In this document: positions 47,513-57,285 of the stretch, piece after piece
Position numbering within the stretch: position 1 is the first letter of the stretch
Layout of the letters: each line of letters opens with the position of its first letter
NCBI RefSeq assembly: GCF_014803895.1
Contig: NZ_JAAVAU010000017.1
Coordinates: forward strand, 1 to 64,000
Direction: 5' to 3'
Source: Lactobacillus sp.
GTDB lineage: Bacteria > Bacillota > Bacilli > Lactobacillales > Lactobacillaceae
DNA: 64,000 nucleotides
Translations under genes and position numbers: made by a program
The notes under the pieces: model-generated
The model's database searches: none
What the model was told of the DNA's origin: nothing
Seen by the model: only the letters and a program-made list of their open reading frames with translations

Positions 47513-49847
47513 ATTTACTGGTAAAGTAGATAATATTGTTTTTGAAAATAATCAAAATCTTTTTAAAATCATGGATGTAGAAATTATTGGAACTTTACAG
47601 AACTATGATGAAGAAGCAATTCGAGTTACTGGAAATTTTGGTGAAATTCAACTTGAAGGAACTTATACTTTTGAAGGAAGCTTGTTTGTTCATCCAAAAT
47701 TTGGTACTCAGTTTAAAGTGGAATCGTATAAACAAGCTCTTCCTCATGAAGAAGGTAGTTTAACAAAATATCTTAGTTCTAATAAATTTCCTGGGATTGG
47801 TAAGAAAGCAGCCCAAAAAATAGTTGCTGAGTTGGGAGTAAATGTATTAGATATAATTAAAGAAAACCCACAAAAAATTTCTACTTTGAGTCTTACTAAA
47901 AAGCAAAAGGATACTTTGCTATCTGGTATTAATAGTATGGATTCTTACTCAGAAATCATTTTAAAGTTGGCCAAATATGGTATTAATAAGCGTGTAGCAA
48001 ATAATATTTATAAAACGTATCATGGCGATGCTTTAAGTCATTTAAAGTCAGATCCTTATGAGCCGGTAGGAAGTGTGACAGGATATGGTTTTAGAACTGC
48101 AGATAAAATTGGTCAAGAGTTAGGTATTAAGTCAGATGATAAAAGAAGAATTAAAGGTGCAGTTTTACAAATTATCGGGAATTCTTTAGCACAAAATGGT
48201 AATACTTATGTAGAATTAGAAAATTTATTGGATGCAACGTCGGAATTAATTAATTTTGATCAATACGATGTAATTGCCGATGAAATTAATGAGCTTCAGA
48301 AAGAAAATAAATTAGTAGTTAGTGGTGAAACAGCAGCTTTAAAAAATATTTTTGAGACTGAATTAGAGATTGCGAATGAATTAAAACGAGTAATTGATAG
48401 CAGAAAAAAGATTAAAGTTTTTTCTGATAAAGATATTTCTCGAGCTATTAAAAATGCAGAAAAAGCATTAAAAATTAGCTATGATGATACGCAAAAACAA
48501 GCTATTAAAAATGCATTAAATAATTCAATTTCTGTTTTAACTGGTGGTCCAGGAACTGGAAAGACAACTATTATTAATGGGATTCTTCTATGTTTAAGAG
48601 AATTAGAAGATATTCCTAGTGCTGCAATTTATAGTGATGATTCTCCATTTTTATTAGGAGCACCGACTGGAAGAGCCGCTAAGCGAATGAGTGAGATTAC
48701 TGGCATTAATTCTAAAACAATTCATCGGTTATTGGGGTTGGGAATTGGTGATAGTCATCTTGAAGTCGAGGAGTTAAATCAACTAAACGGAGAAATTTTA
48801 ATCATTGATGAAATGTCAATGGTTGATATGTTCCTGTTTAAATTACTTCTACAAGGTATTCAAGATACTAAAAGGATTGTATTTGTAGGGGATAAGGATC
48901 AATTGCCCTCAGTTGGAGCAGGAAATATTTTTGGAGATTTAATTTCTTCAAAAGCATTTCCGACTACTAAGTTAGAAACAATTCATCGGCAAGGAAATGA
49001 ATCTTCAATTATTACCTTAGCTCATGCTATTAATAATAGTGAGGCTGACAGTTTAATTTTTGAAAAAACTAAAAATTATTCCTTCATTCCTTGTGACGCT
49101 AGTCAAGTAGGTGAAGCGATTAATCAAATTGTTACCTTAGCTTTGAAGCGTGGTTTTGATAAGGATGATATTCAAGTTCTGGGTGCCATGTATAATGGTC
49201 CAAGCGGAATAAATAGTTTGAACGATATTGTTCAGGCTATTATGAATCCTCGAGAGAATCATAGTAAAAAAATTGAAGCACATGGGGAAGTTTTTAGAAT
49301 AGGAGACCGTATTCTTCAGTTACAAAACAATCCTGAAAAAGATATCTATAATGGACAAATAGGTAAAATTATTGGTATTAATGACAAAAGTAAAAATGAT
49401 TGTTTGATTGCTAATTTTGATGAACGAGAAGTTAAATTTGACTTGAAAGATTTATCCGATTTAACTAGGGCATATGCTATTACTATTCATAAGTCTCAAG
49501 GCTCAGAATTTCCACTAGTTATCTTAAATTTAACTATGCAAAATTATATGATGTTGCGCCGCAATCTTTTATATACTGCTATTACACGTGCTGAAAGTAA
49601 TTTGGTAATGGTAGGAGAAAAAAGAGCATATTTAATGGCCTTAAATACTCCTGGAAATAATCGTAAAACTGGTTTAACATCTAAAATTCGTCAAATTTTG
49701 AAACTAAATTTTGATGAAAAGGATACTACAAAAAAAGAAGAAGTAGTTCTTTCTCAAGAAACCATTTTAACACCAGAGTTAATTTATTCAGGAAGCATTG
49801 ATCCGATGATTGGTATGAAAAATATTAAATTAGAAAAAAGAACTTAA
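47499..49847 (+). CDS. recD2: RecD2 (RecD-like) DNA helicase
   Basis: 5'-3' superfamily 1B helicase found in bacteria without RecBC. 782 residues: N-terminal OB and helix-hairpin-helix region (GIGKKAAQKI, about 110), Walker A GGPGTGKTT (about 350), motif II IIDEMSMVD, and C-terminal motifs including TRAYAITIHKSQGSEFP and TAITRAE. The ATG follows AGAGGT. It ends at the strong bidirectional terminator. Confidence 0.94.
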   Translation: MEKIKFTGKVDNIVFENNQNLFKIMDVEIIGTLQNYDEEAIRVTGNFGEIQLEGTYTFEGSLFVHPKFGTQFKVESYKQALPHEEGSLTKYLSSNKFPGIGKKAAQKIVAELGVNVLDIIKENPQKISTLSLTKKQKDTLLSGINSMDSYSEIILKLAKYGINKRVANNIYKTYHGDALSHLKSDPYEPVGSVTGYGFRTADKIGQELGIKSDDKRRIKGAVLQIIGNSLAQNGNTYVELENLLDATSELINFDQYDVIADEINELQKENKLVVSGETAALKNIFETELEIANELKRVIDSRKKIKVFSDKDISRAIKNAEKALKISYDDTQKQAIKNALNNSISVLTGGPGTGKTTIINGILLCLRELEDIPSAAIYSDDSPFLLGAPTGRAAKRMSEITGINSKTIHRLLGLGIGDSHLEVEELNQLNGEILIIDEMSMVDMFLFKLLLQGIQDTKRIVFVGDKDQLPSVGAGNIFGDLISSKAFPTTKLETIHRQGNESSIITLAHAINNSEADSLIFEKTKNYSFIPCDASQVGEAINQIVTLALKRGFDKDDIQVLGAMYNGPSGINSLNDIVQAIMNPRENHSKKIEAHGEVFRIGDRILQLQNNPEKDIYNGQIGKIIGINDKSKNDCLIANFDEREVKFDLKDLSDLTRAYAITIHKSQGSEFPLVILNLTMQNYMMLRRNLLYTAITRAESNLVMVGEKRAYLMALNTPGNNRKTGLTSKIRQILKLNFDEKDTTKKEEVVLSQETILTPELIYSGSIDPMIGMKNIKLEKRT

Positions 49848-49883
49848 AAATGGTATCCCGTAATTGGGATACCATTTTTAAGT
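49842..49883. terminator. Bidirectional terminator between recD2 and dagK
   Basis: An 18-bp perfect stem, ACTTAAAAATGGTATCCC with its complement, around GTAATT. T-runs lie at both ends. It overlaps the stop codons of both convergent genes. Confidence 0.93.
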
Positions 49884-50819
49884 CCATAAGTTAAATGAAC
49901 TAATTTTGAAATTTAAATCAAAGTCTTGTTTACCTAACTCTTCGCCATCTAATTGTCCATATTCAGGATGAGATGTTTTAACATGTAATTTTTCAGCTTC
50001 ATAGTAATGAAAGTGAGGATCTTTAACATGTGATCCATTGATAAAGAGTTTAGCAAAAAGTCGTAAAAACTTTAGGGCGCCAACTTTTTCTACTACCACC
50101 GTATCTAGCTTATGATTATAAACATTTGCTCTTGGAAGCAAAGGTACACCACCACCAAAATAAGGATGATTGGTAGTAGTTACAAAGTAAGTATGATTAA
50201 AACGATGAGTCTTACCATTAACGGTTACTTCAGAAGAAAATGTATCTTGATTTTTAAGAACATTAAGAATATGAAGACCATATGTAAGATTTCCAATATG
50301 GAGGTTATTAAACTTCTTTTTAATGGTCGAGTGATTTGTTAGATAAACTACATGAGCATCAAAACCAATGCCTAAATTATTGATGAAATAATTACTTTCA
50401 CCAGTTATGTTATCAGTATAATAGCCACAATCTATTTTAGAAATTTTTACTCCCTTTTTGATATGTGAAATCAATTTTTGGACTTGTCGGGGAAGAATGA
50501 GTGCTCTGGCAAAGTCATTGCCTGTACCAGCAGGGAAATAGCCAATAGGCGTATTAGGTTTTTGAGACTTTTTTATACCATTAAGTGCTTGATTTAGAGA
50601 TCCATCACCGCCAATTACTAGTAAGTAGTGTTCTGGCAAATCTCCATACTTCTCTGCAGCATTTTTAGCTAGAGATACCATTTGTCCAGGGTAGGTAGAA
50701 ATAGATGTTGTGGTGGTTATATTATTCTTTGTTAGTTCCTGATTAATTAAAGAAAATTCTGTATTTCCTTTATTATTACCAGAAACTAAGTTAACGAGAA
50801 GATGAATTGTCTTTGTCAT
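49878..50819 (-). CDS. Diacylglycerol kinase (DagK/YegS family)
   Basis: 313 residues of the soluble lipid-kinase family that phosphorylates diacylglycerol released during lipoteichoic acid synthesis. NAD-kinase-like fold with GGDGSLNQALNG (70-81) and PAGTGNDFAR (96-105); the C-terminal metal-site region contains YGQLDGEE. The ribosome-binding site is weak. It is separated from RNase J by a terminator, so it may have its own promoter. Confidence 0.88.
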   Translation of the reverse strand: MTKTIHLLVNLVSGNNKGNTEFSLINQELTKNNITTTTSISTYPGQMVSLAKNAAEKYGDLPEHYLLVIGGDGSLNQALNGIKKSQKPNTPIGYFPAGTGNDFARALILPRQVQKLISHIKKGVKISKIDCGYYTDNITGESNYFINNLGIGFDAHVVYLTNHSTIKKKFNNLHIGNLTYGLHILNVLKNQDTFSSEVTVNGKTHRFNHTYFVTTTNHPYFGGGVPLLPRANVYNHKLDTVVVEKVGALKFLRLFAKLFINGSHVKDPHFHYYEAEKLHVKTSHPEYGQLDGEELGKQDFDLNFKISSFNLWT

Positions 50820-50835
50820 AATTAGGATACTAAAT

Positions 50836-50866
50836 TAAAAATAAAAAGCCTAAAGAGGCCTTTTAT
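50836..50866 (-). terminator. Terminator of rpoY-rnjA
   Basis: Minus strand AAAGGCC/GGCTTTT with loop TCTTTA followed by TATTTTT. Confidence 0.7.
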
Positions 50867-50872
50867 TTAGTG

Positions 50873-52558
50873 TTACTTTTTATCAATAATCATTGGTAAG
50901 ATCATTGGTCGTCTCTCAGTCTTAGAGTATAAGAAATCTTGTAGGTTATCAATAATTGCTTTTTTGATTTCTCGTTCATCTGGTTGAGGATTTTTAGCCA
51001 TTTCTGTTCTTAAAACATGGTAAACATGTTTTTGAGCTTGGTTTATTAATTCAGTTGATTCACGCATATAGACAAAACCACGACTTAAAATGTCAGGTCC
51101 AGCTAAAACCCGTTGATGTTTATAATCAACAGTAGCCACTACTACTACTAAACCTTCTTCAGCTAAAATTTGACGATCGCGTACAACTACATTACCAACA
51201 TCAGCACTACCAGAAGTATCGACAAATACATCTGGTATATTGATATGACCTGCAATTCTAGCAGAATCTTTAGTAAGGGCTAAAACATCACCATTTTTTA
51301 GAACAAATGTATGATCAGCAGGCATCCCAGTTGCTTGAGCAGTTTCAGTATGAACAACTTGCATTCTGTACTCACCATGAACTGGAATAAAATATTCAGG
51401 TTTAGTAATTTCAATCATCATCTTTTGTTCTTCTTGACCACCGTGTCCAGAAGTATGGACATTGTGAATCTTACCGTGAACAACATTAGCTCCAGCTTGG
51501 TATAGCTTGTTTATTAAGTGGTTAACACTAGTAGTATTACCAGGAATAGGATTGGAAGAAAAGATAACTGTATCACCAGGTTGAATATGTATTTGGCGGT
51601 GAGTACCATCAGCAATTCGAGAAAGAGCAGCCAAAGGTTCTCCTTGAGATCCAGTACAGAGAATCATTGCTTTTTCTGGAGGCGTGTGATTAATGGTATT
51701 AGCATCAACTAGAGTACCTTCTGGAATAGAAAGATAACCAAGATCGATACCATTTTGAACACCATTTTCCATACTACGACCAAAAATTGCTACTTTACGT
51801 CCATTATCAACTGCGGCTTCGATTGCCGTTGAAACACGATAAAGGTTGGAAGCAAATGTAGCAAAAATTATTCTCCCTTCAATCCCATTAATAATGTTAT
51901 GTAAGGACTTTGCTACAAATCTTTCAGATTTAGTAAAGGTAGGAACTTCAGCGTTAGTAGAATCAGATAGTAATGCTAAGACTCCCTCATTACCGAGTTT
52001 TGCCATTTCTTGAAAATCAGGTGCAGGTTGATTCATAACAGGTGTCAAATCTAATTTGAAGTCACCAGTAAAAAGAACAGCACCTTGTGGTGTATGAACT
52101 GCAATTCCAAGAGTATCTGGAATTGAGTGAGTAGTACGGAAAAATGTTACTGAAAGCTTTGGAAACTTTAAAACAGTATCTTCGTGTTCTTCATGTAACT
52201 CACTGGTGTTTAAAATTCCGTGTTCTTCAAGTTTTCCTCTAATTAAAGATAAGGCAAACGGTGTTGCATAAACAGGAATTTCAGGAATTTTTTCAAGTAA
52301 ATAGGGAATACCGCCGATATGATCTTCGTGTCCGTGAGTGACGACGAGCGCTTTGATTTTATCTCTATTTTTAACTAAGTATGAATAATCAGATATCACA
52401 TAATTGATACCCATCATATCATCTTCAGGGAACTTAATACCGCAGTCCATGATGATAATCTCATCTTGGAATTGTACGCAGTACATATTACGGCCAATTT
52501 CGCCTAACCCCCCGATGGCAAAAATGCCGACTTCATTATTTTTTAACTTAACGCTCAT
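50873..52558 (-). CDS. rnjA: Ribonuclease J (RNase J1 type)
   Basis: A metallo-beta-lactamase/beta-CASP nuclease with endo- and 5'-3' exoribonuclease activity, central to mRNA decay. 561 residues: metal motif HGHEDH (75-80), beta-CASP region, SGHGGQEE and PVHGEYRM for the C-terminal metal ligands. It overlaps the rpoY stop by one base, as in most lactobacilli and bacilli. Confidence 0.95.
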   Translation of the reverse strand: MSVKLKNNEVGIFAIGGLGEIGRNMYCVQFQDEIIIMDCGIKFPEDDMMGINYVISDYSYLVKNRDKIKALVVTHGHEDHIGGIPYLLEKIPEIPVYATPFALSLIRGKLEEHGILNTSELHEEHEDTVLKFPKLSVTFFRTTHSIPDTLGIAVHTPQGAVLFTGDFKLDLTPVMNQPAPDFQEMAKLGNEGVLALLSDSTNAEVPTFTKSERFVAKSLHNIINGIEGRIIFATFASNLYRVSTAIEAAVDNGRKVAIFGRSMENGVQNGIDLGYLSIPEGTLVDANTINHTPPEKAMILCTGSQGEPLAALSRIADGTHRQIHIQPGDTVIFSSNPIPGNTTSVNHLINKLYQAGANVVHGKIHNVHTSGHGGQEEQKMMIEITKPEYFIPVHGEYRMQVVHTETAQATGMPADHTFVLKNGDVLALTKDSARIAGHINIPDVFVDTSGSADVGNVVVRDRQILAEEGLVVVVATVDYKHQRVLAGPDILSRGFVYMRESTELINQAQKHVYHVLRTEMAKNPQPDEREIKKAIIDNLQDFLYSKTERRPMILPMIIDKK

Positions 52559-52785
52559 TAGTTGTTATCTGAATCGAAGGTTGTGAGCTTAAAGTCAGGA
52601 TTTTGCTTTTCGTAAGCAAGAGAATTCCCGGTTAATTCTTGGATGAGTTCAATGTTGTAGGGGGTGTTGTCCTCAACCATAGTACGAGCTTGCACAACGT
52701 TATCAGCTTCTAAAAAGAGTGTTTGAGTAGTTTCTCTACGTGGATTAACGATCTGGTCTTTTTGATACAAAACTTTATAGATCAT
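52558..52785 (-). CDS. rpoY: RNA polymerase epsilon subunit RpoY
   Basis: 75 residues, matching RpoY (YkzG/DUF1447), a small non-essential RNA polymerase subunit of Firmicutes: [34 protein letters not shown]. The ATG at 52785 follows AAGGAG by 9 bases; a longer in-frame extension upstream lacks a ribosome-binding site and crosses the promoter. It is the first gene of the rpoY-rnjA operon. Confidence 0.93.
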   Translation of the reverse strand: MIYKVLYQKDQIVNPRRETTQTLFLEADNVVQARTMVEDNTPYNIELIQELTGNSLAYEKQNPDFKLTTFDSDNN

Positions 52786-52829
52786 TGATTTAATCTCCTT
52801 AATTTTTATTATTAAACGTTCAAAAATGA

Positions 52830-52857
52830 ATTTTAAATCATAAGATAAAAAACTCAA
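52830..52857 (-). promoter_or_regulatory. Promoter of rpoY-rnjA
   Basis: Minus strand TTGAGT (52857-52852), 16-bp spacer, TAAAAT (52835-52830). Confidence 0.55.
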
Positions 52858-52922
52858 TAGTTGTTAATATTTTATCATAAATTATAAGTTAAGTATAGTT
52901 TCAAAAATTACTAATAGGGGTA

Positions 52923-52951
52923 AAAAAATAAGGCTTAAAGCCTTATTTTTT
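52923..52951 (-). terminator. Terminator of def
   Basis: AAAATAAGGCTT/AAGCCTTATTTT, short loop, T-run on the minus strand. Confidence 0.8.
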
Positions 52952-52955
52952 ATTA

Positions 52956-53510
52956 TTAAGAAATAACAATTGTATCTTCTTCCATTGCAAATGGATTTTC
53001 TTTGTTGATGCGATCATAGAAAAGGTGACCATTTAGATGGTCGATTTCATGAGAAGCAACAATTGCAGGATAATCTTTTAGGCGGATAGTTTTTTCTTCA
53101 CCATCAACTGTGTAATAACGAATTTTTAATTTATCCGGACGTGGCACGTATCCTTCAATATTTTTATCAACACTTAAGCAGCCCTCGCCTTCTGCAAGAC
53201 AAGTTTTTCTAACTGATTCGGAAAGAATTTTAGGATTAACAAAGACTTCTTTAAAAATAATTTCGCCTTTATCATTTGGAACTAGTAAAGCAGCCATTTG
53301 TACGCCTTCACCAACTTGTGGGGCAGCTAATCCAACTCCAGCACGAAGTTGATGTTTTTCAGCTATTTTAGGATCTTGAGAATTAATTAAGTATTCCATC
53401 ATATCATCAGCTAATTTTTTGTATTTATCAGATAATGGAAAGGTGAGAGGTTCAGCTACTTGACGTAAAACAGGTTTGCCATCACGTACAATATCATGCA
53501 TTAAAATCAA
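52956..53510 (-). CDS. def: Peptide deformylase
   Basis: Removes formyl from initiator methionine. 184 residues, type 2 (Firmicute) deformylase: motif 1 [10 protein letters not shown] (58-67), motif 2 EGCLS (109-113) and metal motif HEIDH (154-158). The start is TTG at 53510 with AAAGGAG 8 bases upstream; the first residues MILM match the MITM start of Bacillus deformylase, while the internal ATG is too far from the ribosome-binding site. Confidence 0.95.
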   Translation of the reverse strand: MILMHDIVRDGKPVLRQVAEPLTFPLSDKYKKLADDMMEYLINSQDPKIAEKHQLRAGVGLAAPQVGEGVQMAALLVPNDKGEIIFKEVFVNPKILSESVRKTCLAEGEGCLSVDKNIEGYVPRPDKLKIRYYTVDGEEKTIRLKDYPAIVASHEIDHLNGHLFYDRINKENPFAMEEDTIVIS

Positions 53511-53610
53511 AATAAAAACTCCTTTTCAACAACTTTATAATCTTAATTGAATAATTCATTATATTTACTATAGCAATTGCAAGCAAAGTCGGCAATAATC
53601 TTTCATTATG

Positions 53611-53619
53611 TGTTAGAAT
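53611..53619 (+). promoter_or_regulatory. Extended -10 promoter of the typA leader
   Basis: TGTTAGAAT, giving a start near 53626, four bases before the leader stem. A second TGATAAAAT (53692-53700) could be another promoter after that stem. Confidence 0.5.
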
Positions 53620-53629
53620 AAATATTATT

Positions 53630-53690
53630 AAAGATAAAGTGCTGGAAGTCAAATATTGCAAAGTTAAGGCATTGACCTTTATCTTTATTT
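53630..53690 (+). ncRNA. Structured leader or small RNA upstream of typA
   Basis: AAAGATAAAG (53630-53639) pairs perfectly with CTTTATCTTT (53677-53686), enclosing 37 bases that hold GTCAA/TTGAC, and is followed by ATTTTT. No coding frame. It may be a short RNA ending here, or the first domain of the typA leader. Confidence 0.45.
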
Positions 53691-53765
53691 TTGATAAAAT
53701 CGAGAAACGAAACTATAGAATTAAAAGCTTCATCAAACTGCATTATTTATTTTTGCATAAAAGGG

Positions 53766-53790
53766 CTGTGACTGAAGTCACAGTTTTTTT
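53766..53790 (+). terminator. Terminator hairpin in the typA leader
   Basis: CTGTGACT pairs with AGTCACAG around GA, followed by seven T residues, only 11 bases before the typA ribosome-binding site. It may act as an attenuator. Confidence 0.8.
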
Positions 53791-53814
53791 ATGAAGTTCG
53801 GGGAGGAATTTCTT

Positions 53815-55656
53815 TTGCAAACAAGAGACGATATTAGAAACATTGCCATTATCGCACACGTTGACCACGGTAAGACTACTTTAGTTAACCAATTATTAAA
53901 GCAATCTGATACTTTATCAGAACACATGAATTTGGAAGATCGTGCCATGGACTCTAATGATATCGAGCGTGAACGTGGTATTACTATTTTATCTAAGAAC
54001 ACTGCTGTTAAGTACGGCGATACTACTATCAACATTTTAGATACTCCAGGACACGCCGATTTCGGTGGTGAGGTAGAACGTATCATGCATATGGTTGACG
54101 GTTGTTTACTATTAGTTGACGCATATGAAGGTACTATGCCACAAACTCGTTTTGTGTTAAAGAAGGCTTTAGAAGCTGGTGTTAAGCCAATTGTTGTCAT
54201 TAACAAAATTGACCGTCCAGGTGCTCGTCCAAAGGAAGTGCTGGACGAAGTTTTAGAACTTTTTATTGAGTTAGGTGCTAACGACGAACAACTTGATTTC
54301 CCAGTTGTATATGCGAGTGCTTTAAATGGTACTTCTTCATATGAGTCTGATCCAAGTAAGCAAGAAGAAACTATGGATCCTATATTTGATACTATCATCA
54401 AGAGTATTCCTGCACCAGTTGACAATGCAGATGAACCATTGCAATTCCAAATTACTATGCTTGATTGGGATGACTATGTAGGTCGTATCGGTGTTGGTAG
54501 AGTTTACCGTGGTACGGTTAAAGTTGGAGATAACATCACTGTTATGAAACGTGATGGTTCTACTCAAAACTTCCGTGTTACTAAGTTATTTGGTTACTTC
54601 GGTTTGAAGCGTAATGAAATTCAAGAAGCAAAGGCTGGAGATATTATTGCCATCAGTGGTATTAACGATATCTTTGTTGGTGAAACTATTGCTTCTGCAG
54701 AACAGCCAGAAGCATTACCAGTTCTTAAGATCGATCCACCAACTCTACAAATGGACTTTGTAGCTAATGATTCACCATTTGCTGGTCGTGAAGGAGATCA
54801 AGTAACTCCTAAGAAGTTAGAAGATCGTTTAATTCGTCAAACTCGTACTGATGTATCTTTAAAGGTTGAACCAACTGATCAAATTAATTCATGGACCGTA
54901 TCAGGTCGTGGTGAATTACACTTATCTATTTTGGTTGAAGAATTGCGTCGTGAAGGTTTTGAATTACAACTTTCTCGTCCTAAGGTTATCTATCGTGAAA
55001 TTGATGGACAATTATGTGAACCATTTGAGGCAGTACAAGTTGATACTCCAGATGAATATGTTGGGTCAGTTATTGATTCACTTTCTCAAAGAAAAGGTGA
55101 AATGAAAAATATGACACCAACTGGTAATGGACAAACTAGACTTGAATTCTTAGTACCATCAAGAGGTTTGATTGGTTATAACAATGAATTTATGTCTCAA
55201 ACCGCTGGTTACGGTATTATGAATCATACTTTTGATTCATACCAACCAATTGTTAAAAACTGGGCTCCAGGTCGTAGAAATGGTGCTCTTGTGTCAATTA
55301 ACCAGGGCCAATCAACTACTTATTCTCTTCAATCTGTTGAACAACGTGGTGTCCTATTTATTGGAGCCGGTGTGGAAGTTTACGAAGGTATGATTGTTGG
55401 TCAATCTTCTCGTGAACGAGACATTGCTGTTAATGTAACTAAGGGTAAGAACTTAACTAACACTCGTGCTTCTGGTAAGGATCATGCGGCTGCAATTAAG
55501 ACTCCTAAGAAGATGACTCTAGAAGAAGCGATTGAATTCTTAAATGATGATGAATATTGTGAAGTAACACCAACTAGTGTTCGTTTACGTAAGAAGATTT
55601 TGAATACTAGTGAGCGTCAAAAGGCTGATAAGAAGCGTAAAAAAGCTTCAAACTAA
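53815..55656 (+). CDS. typA: Translational GTPase TypA/BipA
   Basis: EF-G-like ribosome-binding GTPase involved in 50S assembly and cold or stress growth. 613 residues, the family's usual length. G1 AHVDHGKT (14-21), G3 DTPGHADFGGEVER, G4 NKIDR, then domains II, III, V and the TypA C-terminal domain. The start is TTG at 53815 with GGGGAGGA upstream; an ATG at 53791 lies in the terminator T-run and before that ribosome-binding site. Confidence 0.96.
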   Translation: MQTRDDIRNIAIIAHVDHGKTTLVNQLLKQSDTLSEHMNLEDRAMDSNDIERERGITILSKNTAVKYGDTTINILDTPGHADFGGEVERIMHMVDGCLLLVDAYEGTMPQTRFVLKKALEAGVKPIVVINKIDRPGARPKEVLDEVLELFIELGANDEQLDFPVVYASALNGTSSYESDPSKQEETMDPIFDTIIKSIPAPVDNADEPLQFQITMLDWDDYVGRIGVGRVYRGTVKVGDNITVMKRDGSTQNFRVTKLFGYFGLKRNEIQEAKAGDIIAISGINDIFVGETIASAEQPEALPVLKIDPPTLQMDFVANDSPFAGREGDQVTPKKLEDRLIRQTRTDVSLKVEPTDQINSWTVSGRGELHLSILVEELRREGFELQLSRPKVIYREIDGQLCEPFEAVQVDTPDEYVGSVIDSLSQRKGEMKNMTPTGNGQTRLEFLVPSRGLIGYNNEFMSQTAGYGIMNHTFDSYQPIVKNWAPGRRNGALVSINQGQSTTYSLQSVEQRGVLFIGAGVEVYEGMIVGQSSRERDIAVNVTKGKNLTNTRASGKDHAAAIKTPKKMTLEEAIEFLNDDEYCEVTPTSVRLRKKILNTSERQKADKKRKKASN

Positions 55657-55668
55657 GGCTTAAATTAT

Positions 55669-55703
55669 AAAAAGTAGCTAAGATTGTCTTAGCTACTTTT
55701 TTT
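55669..55703 (+). terminator. Terminator of typA
   Basis: AAAGTAGCTAAGA pairs with TCTTAGCTACTTT around TTG, followed by TTTT. Confidence 0.88.
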
Positions 55704-55718
55704 CTTCCCCTTAGTGAG

Positions 55719-55727
55719 TGATATAAT
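55719..55727 (+). promoter_or_regulatory. Extended -10 promoter of ftsW
   Basis: TGATATAAT, 33 bases upstream of the ftsW start. Confidence 0.55.
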
Positions 55728-55759
55728 AAATAAGATATTTATCAGAAGGAGAACTTGAC

Positions 55760-56950
55760 GTGCGTAAAAAGTTTAAAAACTTAGATTATACAATTCTCAT
55801 ACCATATTTATTACTTTGTGCCTTAGGGATAGTTATGGTTTATTCTGCCAGTTCTGATATCTTATTAGTAAATGGATTTAAGGCGAATGTATATGCTATT
55901 AGACAAATGATTTATTTTATAGCTGCTATAGTATTTATGGGATTGCCTTTCTTATTAATAAGTATGAGGATTTTTAGAAGTAAAAAATTTATTTTAAGCT
56001 ATCTAGCCATCTCATTTTTACTCTTACTTTTTTTAGTAGGATTAAAAATTATTACTCATGGTAAAGCAGCTATTAATGGGGCTGTAGGTTGGATAAATTT
56101 AGGTTTTATTAATATTCAACCAGTTGAAATTGCTAAGTTATCACTGGTTTTATACTTAGCACATATGCTCGCTCGAAGATATGGAAAATTAATTCCGGGT
56201 AAGATATGGAGTAATTTATCTGGTCCTACAGTTATTTCATTCTTAATGATTATGTTGGTTATTGTTGAACCGGATTTTGGTGGAGCAGCCATCTTATTTA
56301 TGATTATTTTTGTGATGTATTTAGTATCTGGGATACCCACAAAAAGAGCTATTCAGTGGTTAGTAATTTTATTATCTTTAGTTTTAATTACATCGTTTTT
56401 AATGATTAATTTTGCCCCATCATTTATAAAAAATTCATATCAATTACAAAGATTTTTGGCTTTTGCACATCCCTTTGAATTAGAGAAAACTGGTGGTGCT
56501 CAGTTAGTTAATTCATATTATGCTATCCATAATGGTGGTTTATTTGGTGTTGGAATTGGTAACAGCATGCAAAAGCGTGGATATTTGCCTGAACCATATA
56601 CTGATTTTATTCTTTCTATTATTTCAGAGGAAATAGGTGTACTTGGTGCTATCGCCGTACTTGGGCTGTTGTTCTTTTTAATGTGGCGTATTATGGAAGT
56701 TGGGGTAAAGGCTCAATCTCAATTTAATTCTTTGGTATGTTTTGGCGTGGCAACGATGATTTTTACCGAAACATTGTTCAATGTTGGAGCTGTCGTTGGT
56801 TTGTTGCCTATTACAGGGGTTACTTTACCGTTTATTTCTTATGGTGGTTCATCAATGATGGTATTAACAGCGGGTCTAGGACTAGTATTAAATATCTCAG
56901 CTATTGAAAAAATAAATAGAAAGAAATTAGCTGCAGGAGAGAATGTATAA
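55760..56950 (+). CDS. ftsW: FtsW/RodA/SpoVE family (SEDS) peptidoglycan polymerase, FtsW-like
   Basis: Polytopic membrane glycosyltransferase that polymerises lipid II at the septum. 396 residues, ten membrane helices; signature segments include YSASSDILL, GAVGWINLG (with I-QPVEIAKL), VEPDFGGA with the conserved aspartate, and the C-terminal LPFISYGGSSM. The start is GTG at 55760, with AAGGAG 8 bases upstream. FtsW rather than RodA is inferred from context and length. Confidence 0.9.
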   Translation: MRKKFKNLDYTILIPYLLLCALGIVMVYSASSDILLVNGFKANVYAIRQMIYFIAAIVFMGLPFLLISMRIFRSKKFILSYLAISFLLLLFLVGLKIITHGKAAINGAVGWINLGFINIQPVEIAKLSLVLYLAHMLARRYGKLIPGKIWSNLSGPTVISFLMIMLVIVEPDFGGAAILFMIIFVMYLVSGIPTKRAIQWLVILLSLVLITSFLMINFAPSFIKNSYQLQRFLAFAHPFELEKTGGAQLVNSYYAIHNGGLFGVGIGNSMQKRGYLPEPYTDFILSIISEEIGVLGAIAVLGLLFFLMWRIMEVGVKAQSQFNSLVCFGVATMIFTETLFNVGAVVGLLPITGVTLPFISYGGSSMMVLTAGLGLVLNISAIEKINRKKLAAGENV

Positions 56951-57285
56951 TGGGCTTAGTATTTCAAGAAAATGAAAATATTCCGTTACAAAAAAGAAGT
57001 GCATTAATTATCTGGATCAATAAAGCTAGTAATCAATATAAATTGCGACATTATGGTGATATTATTTATTTTTCTCGTAAAAATAACTATGTAATTTTGT
57101 ATTGTGATACTCAGCAGGCAGATGAGATTGCTAGAGATTTAGACAAGAAAGATTTTGTTAAGAAGGTTAAGTTTTCTACACATGATAAGTTGGATTTTAG
57201 TCCAGAGCATGAAGAGAGAATGATGAATGAATTAAAAGAACGTGCGGAAAAATTACGTGAAGAACGGGAGGATTTACGAGTTTGA
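56950..57285 (+). CDS. YlbG family protein (DUF2129)
   Basis: 111 residues, soluble, matching YlbG: an alpha/beta domain (ALIIWINKASNQYKLRHYGD, YFSRKNNYVILYC) and a charged C-terminal helix. Function unknown; always beside rsmD and coaD in Firmicutes. Overlaps the ftsW stop (TAATG) and the rsmD start. Confidence 0.88.
   Translation: MGLVFQENENIPLQKRSALIIWINKASNQYKLRHYGDIIYFSRKNNYVILYCDTQQADEIARDLDKKDFVKKVKFSTHDKLDFSPEHEERMMNELKERAEKLREEREDLRV

Noticed and set aside
53791..53814. Upstream ATG for typA
   Set aside because: It follows the terminator T-run with no ribosome-binding site; the TTG downstream has a strong one and gives the family length.
53778..54425. Long minus-strand frame opposite typA
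   Set aside because: Serine-rich low-complexity product typical of an antisense shadow of a highly expressed gene.
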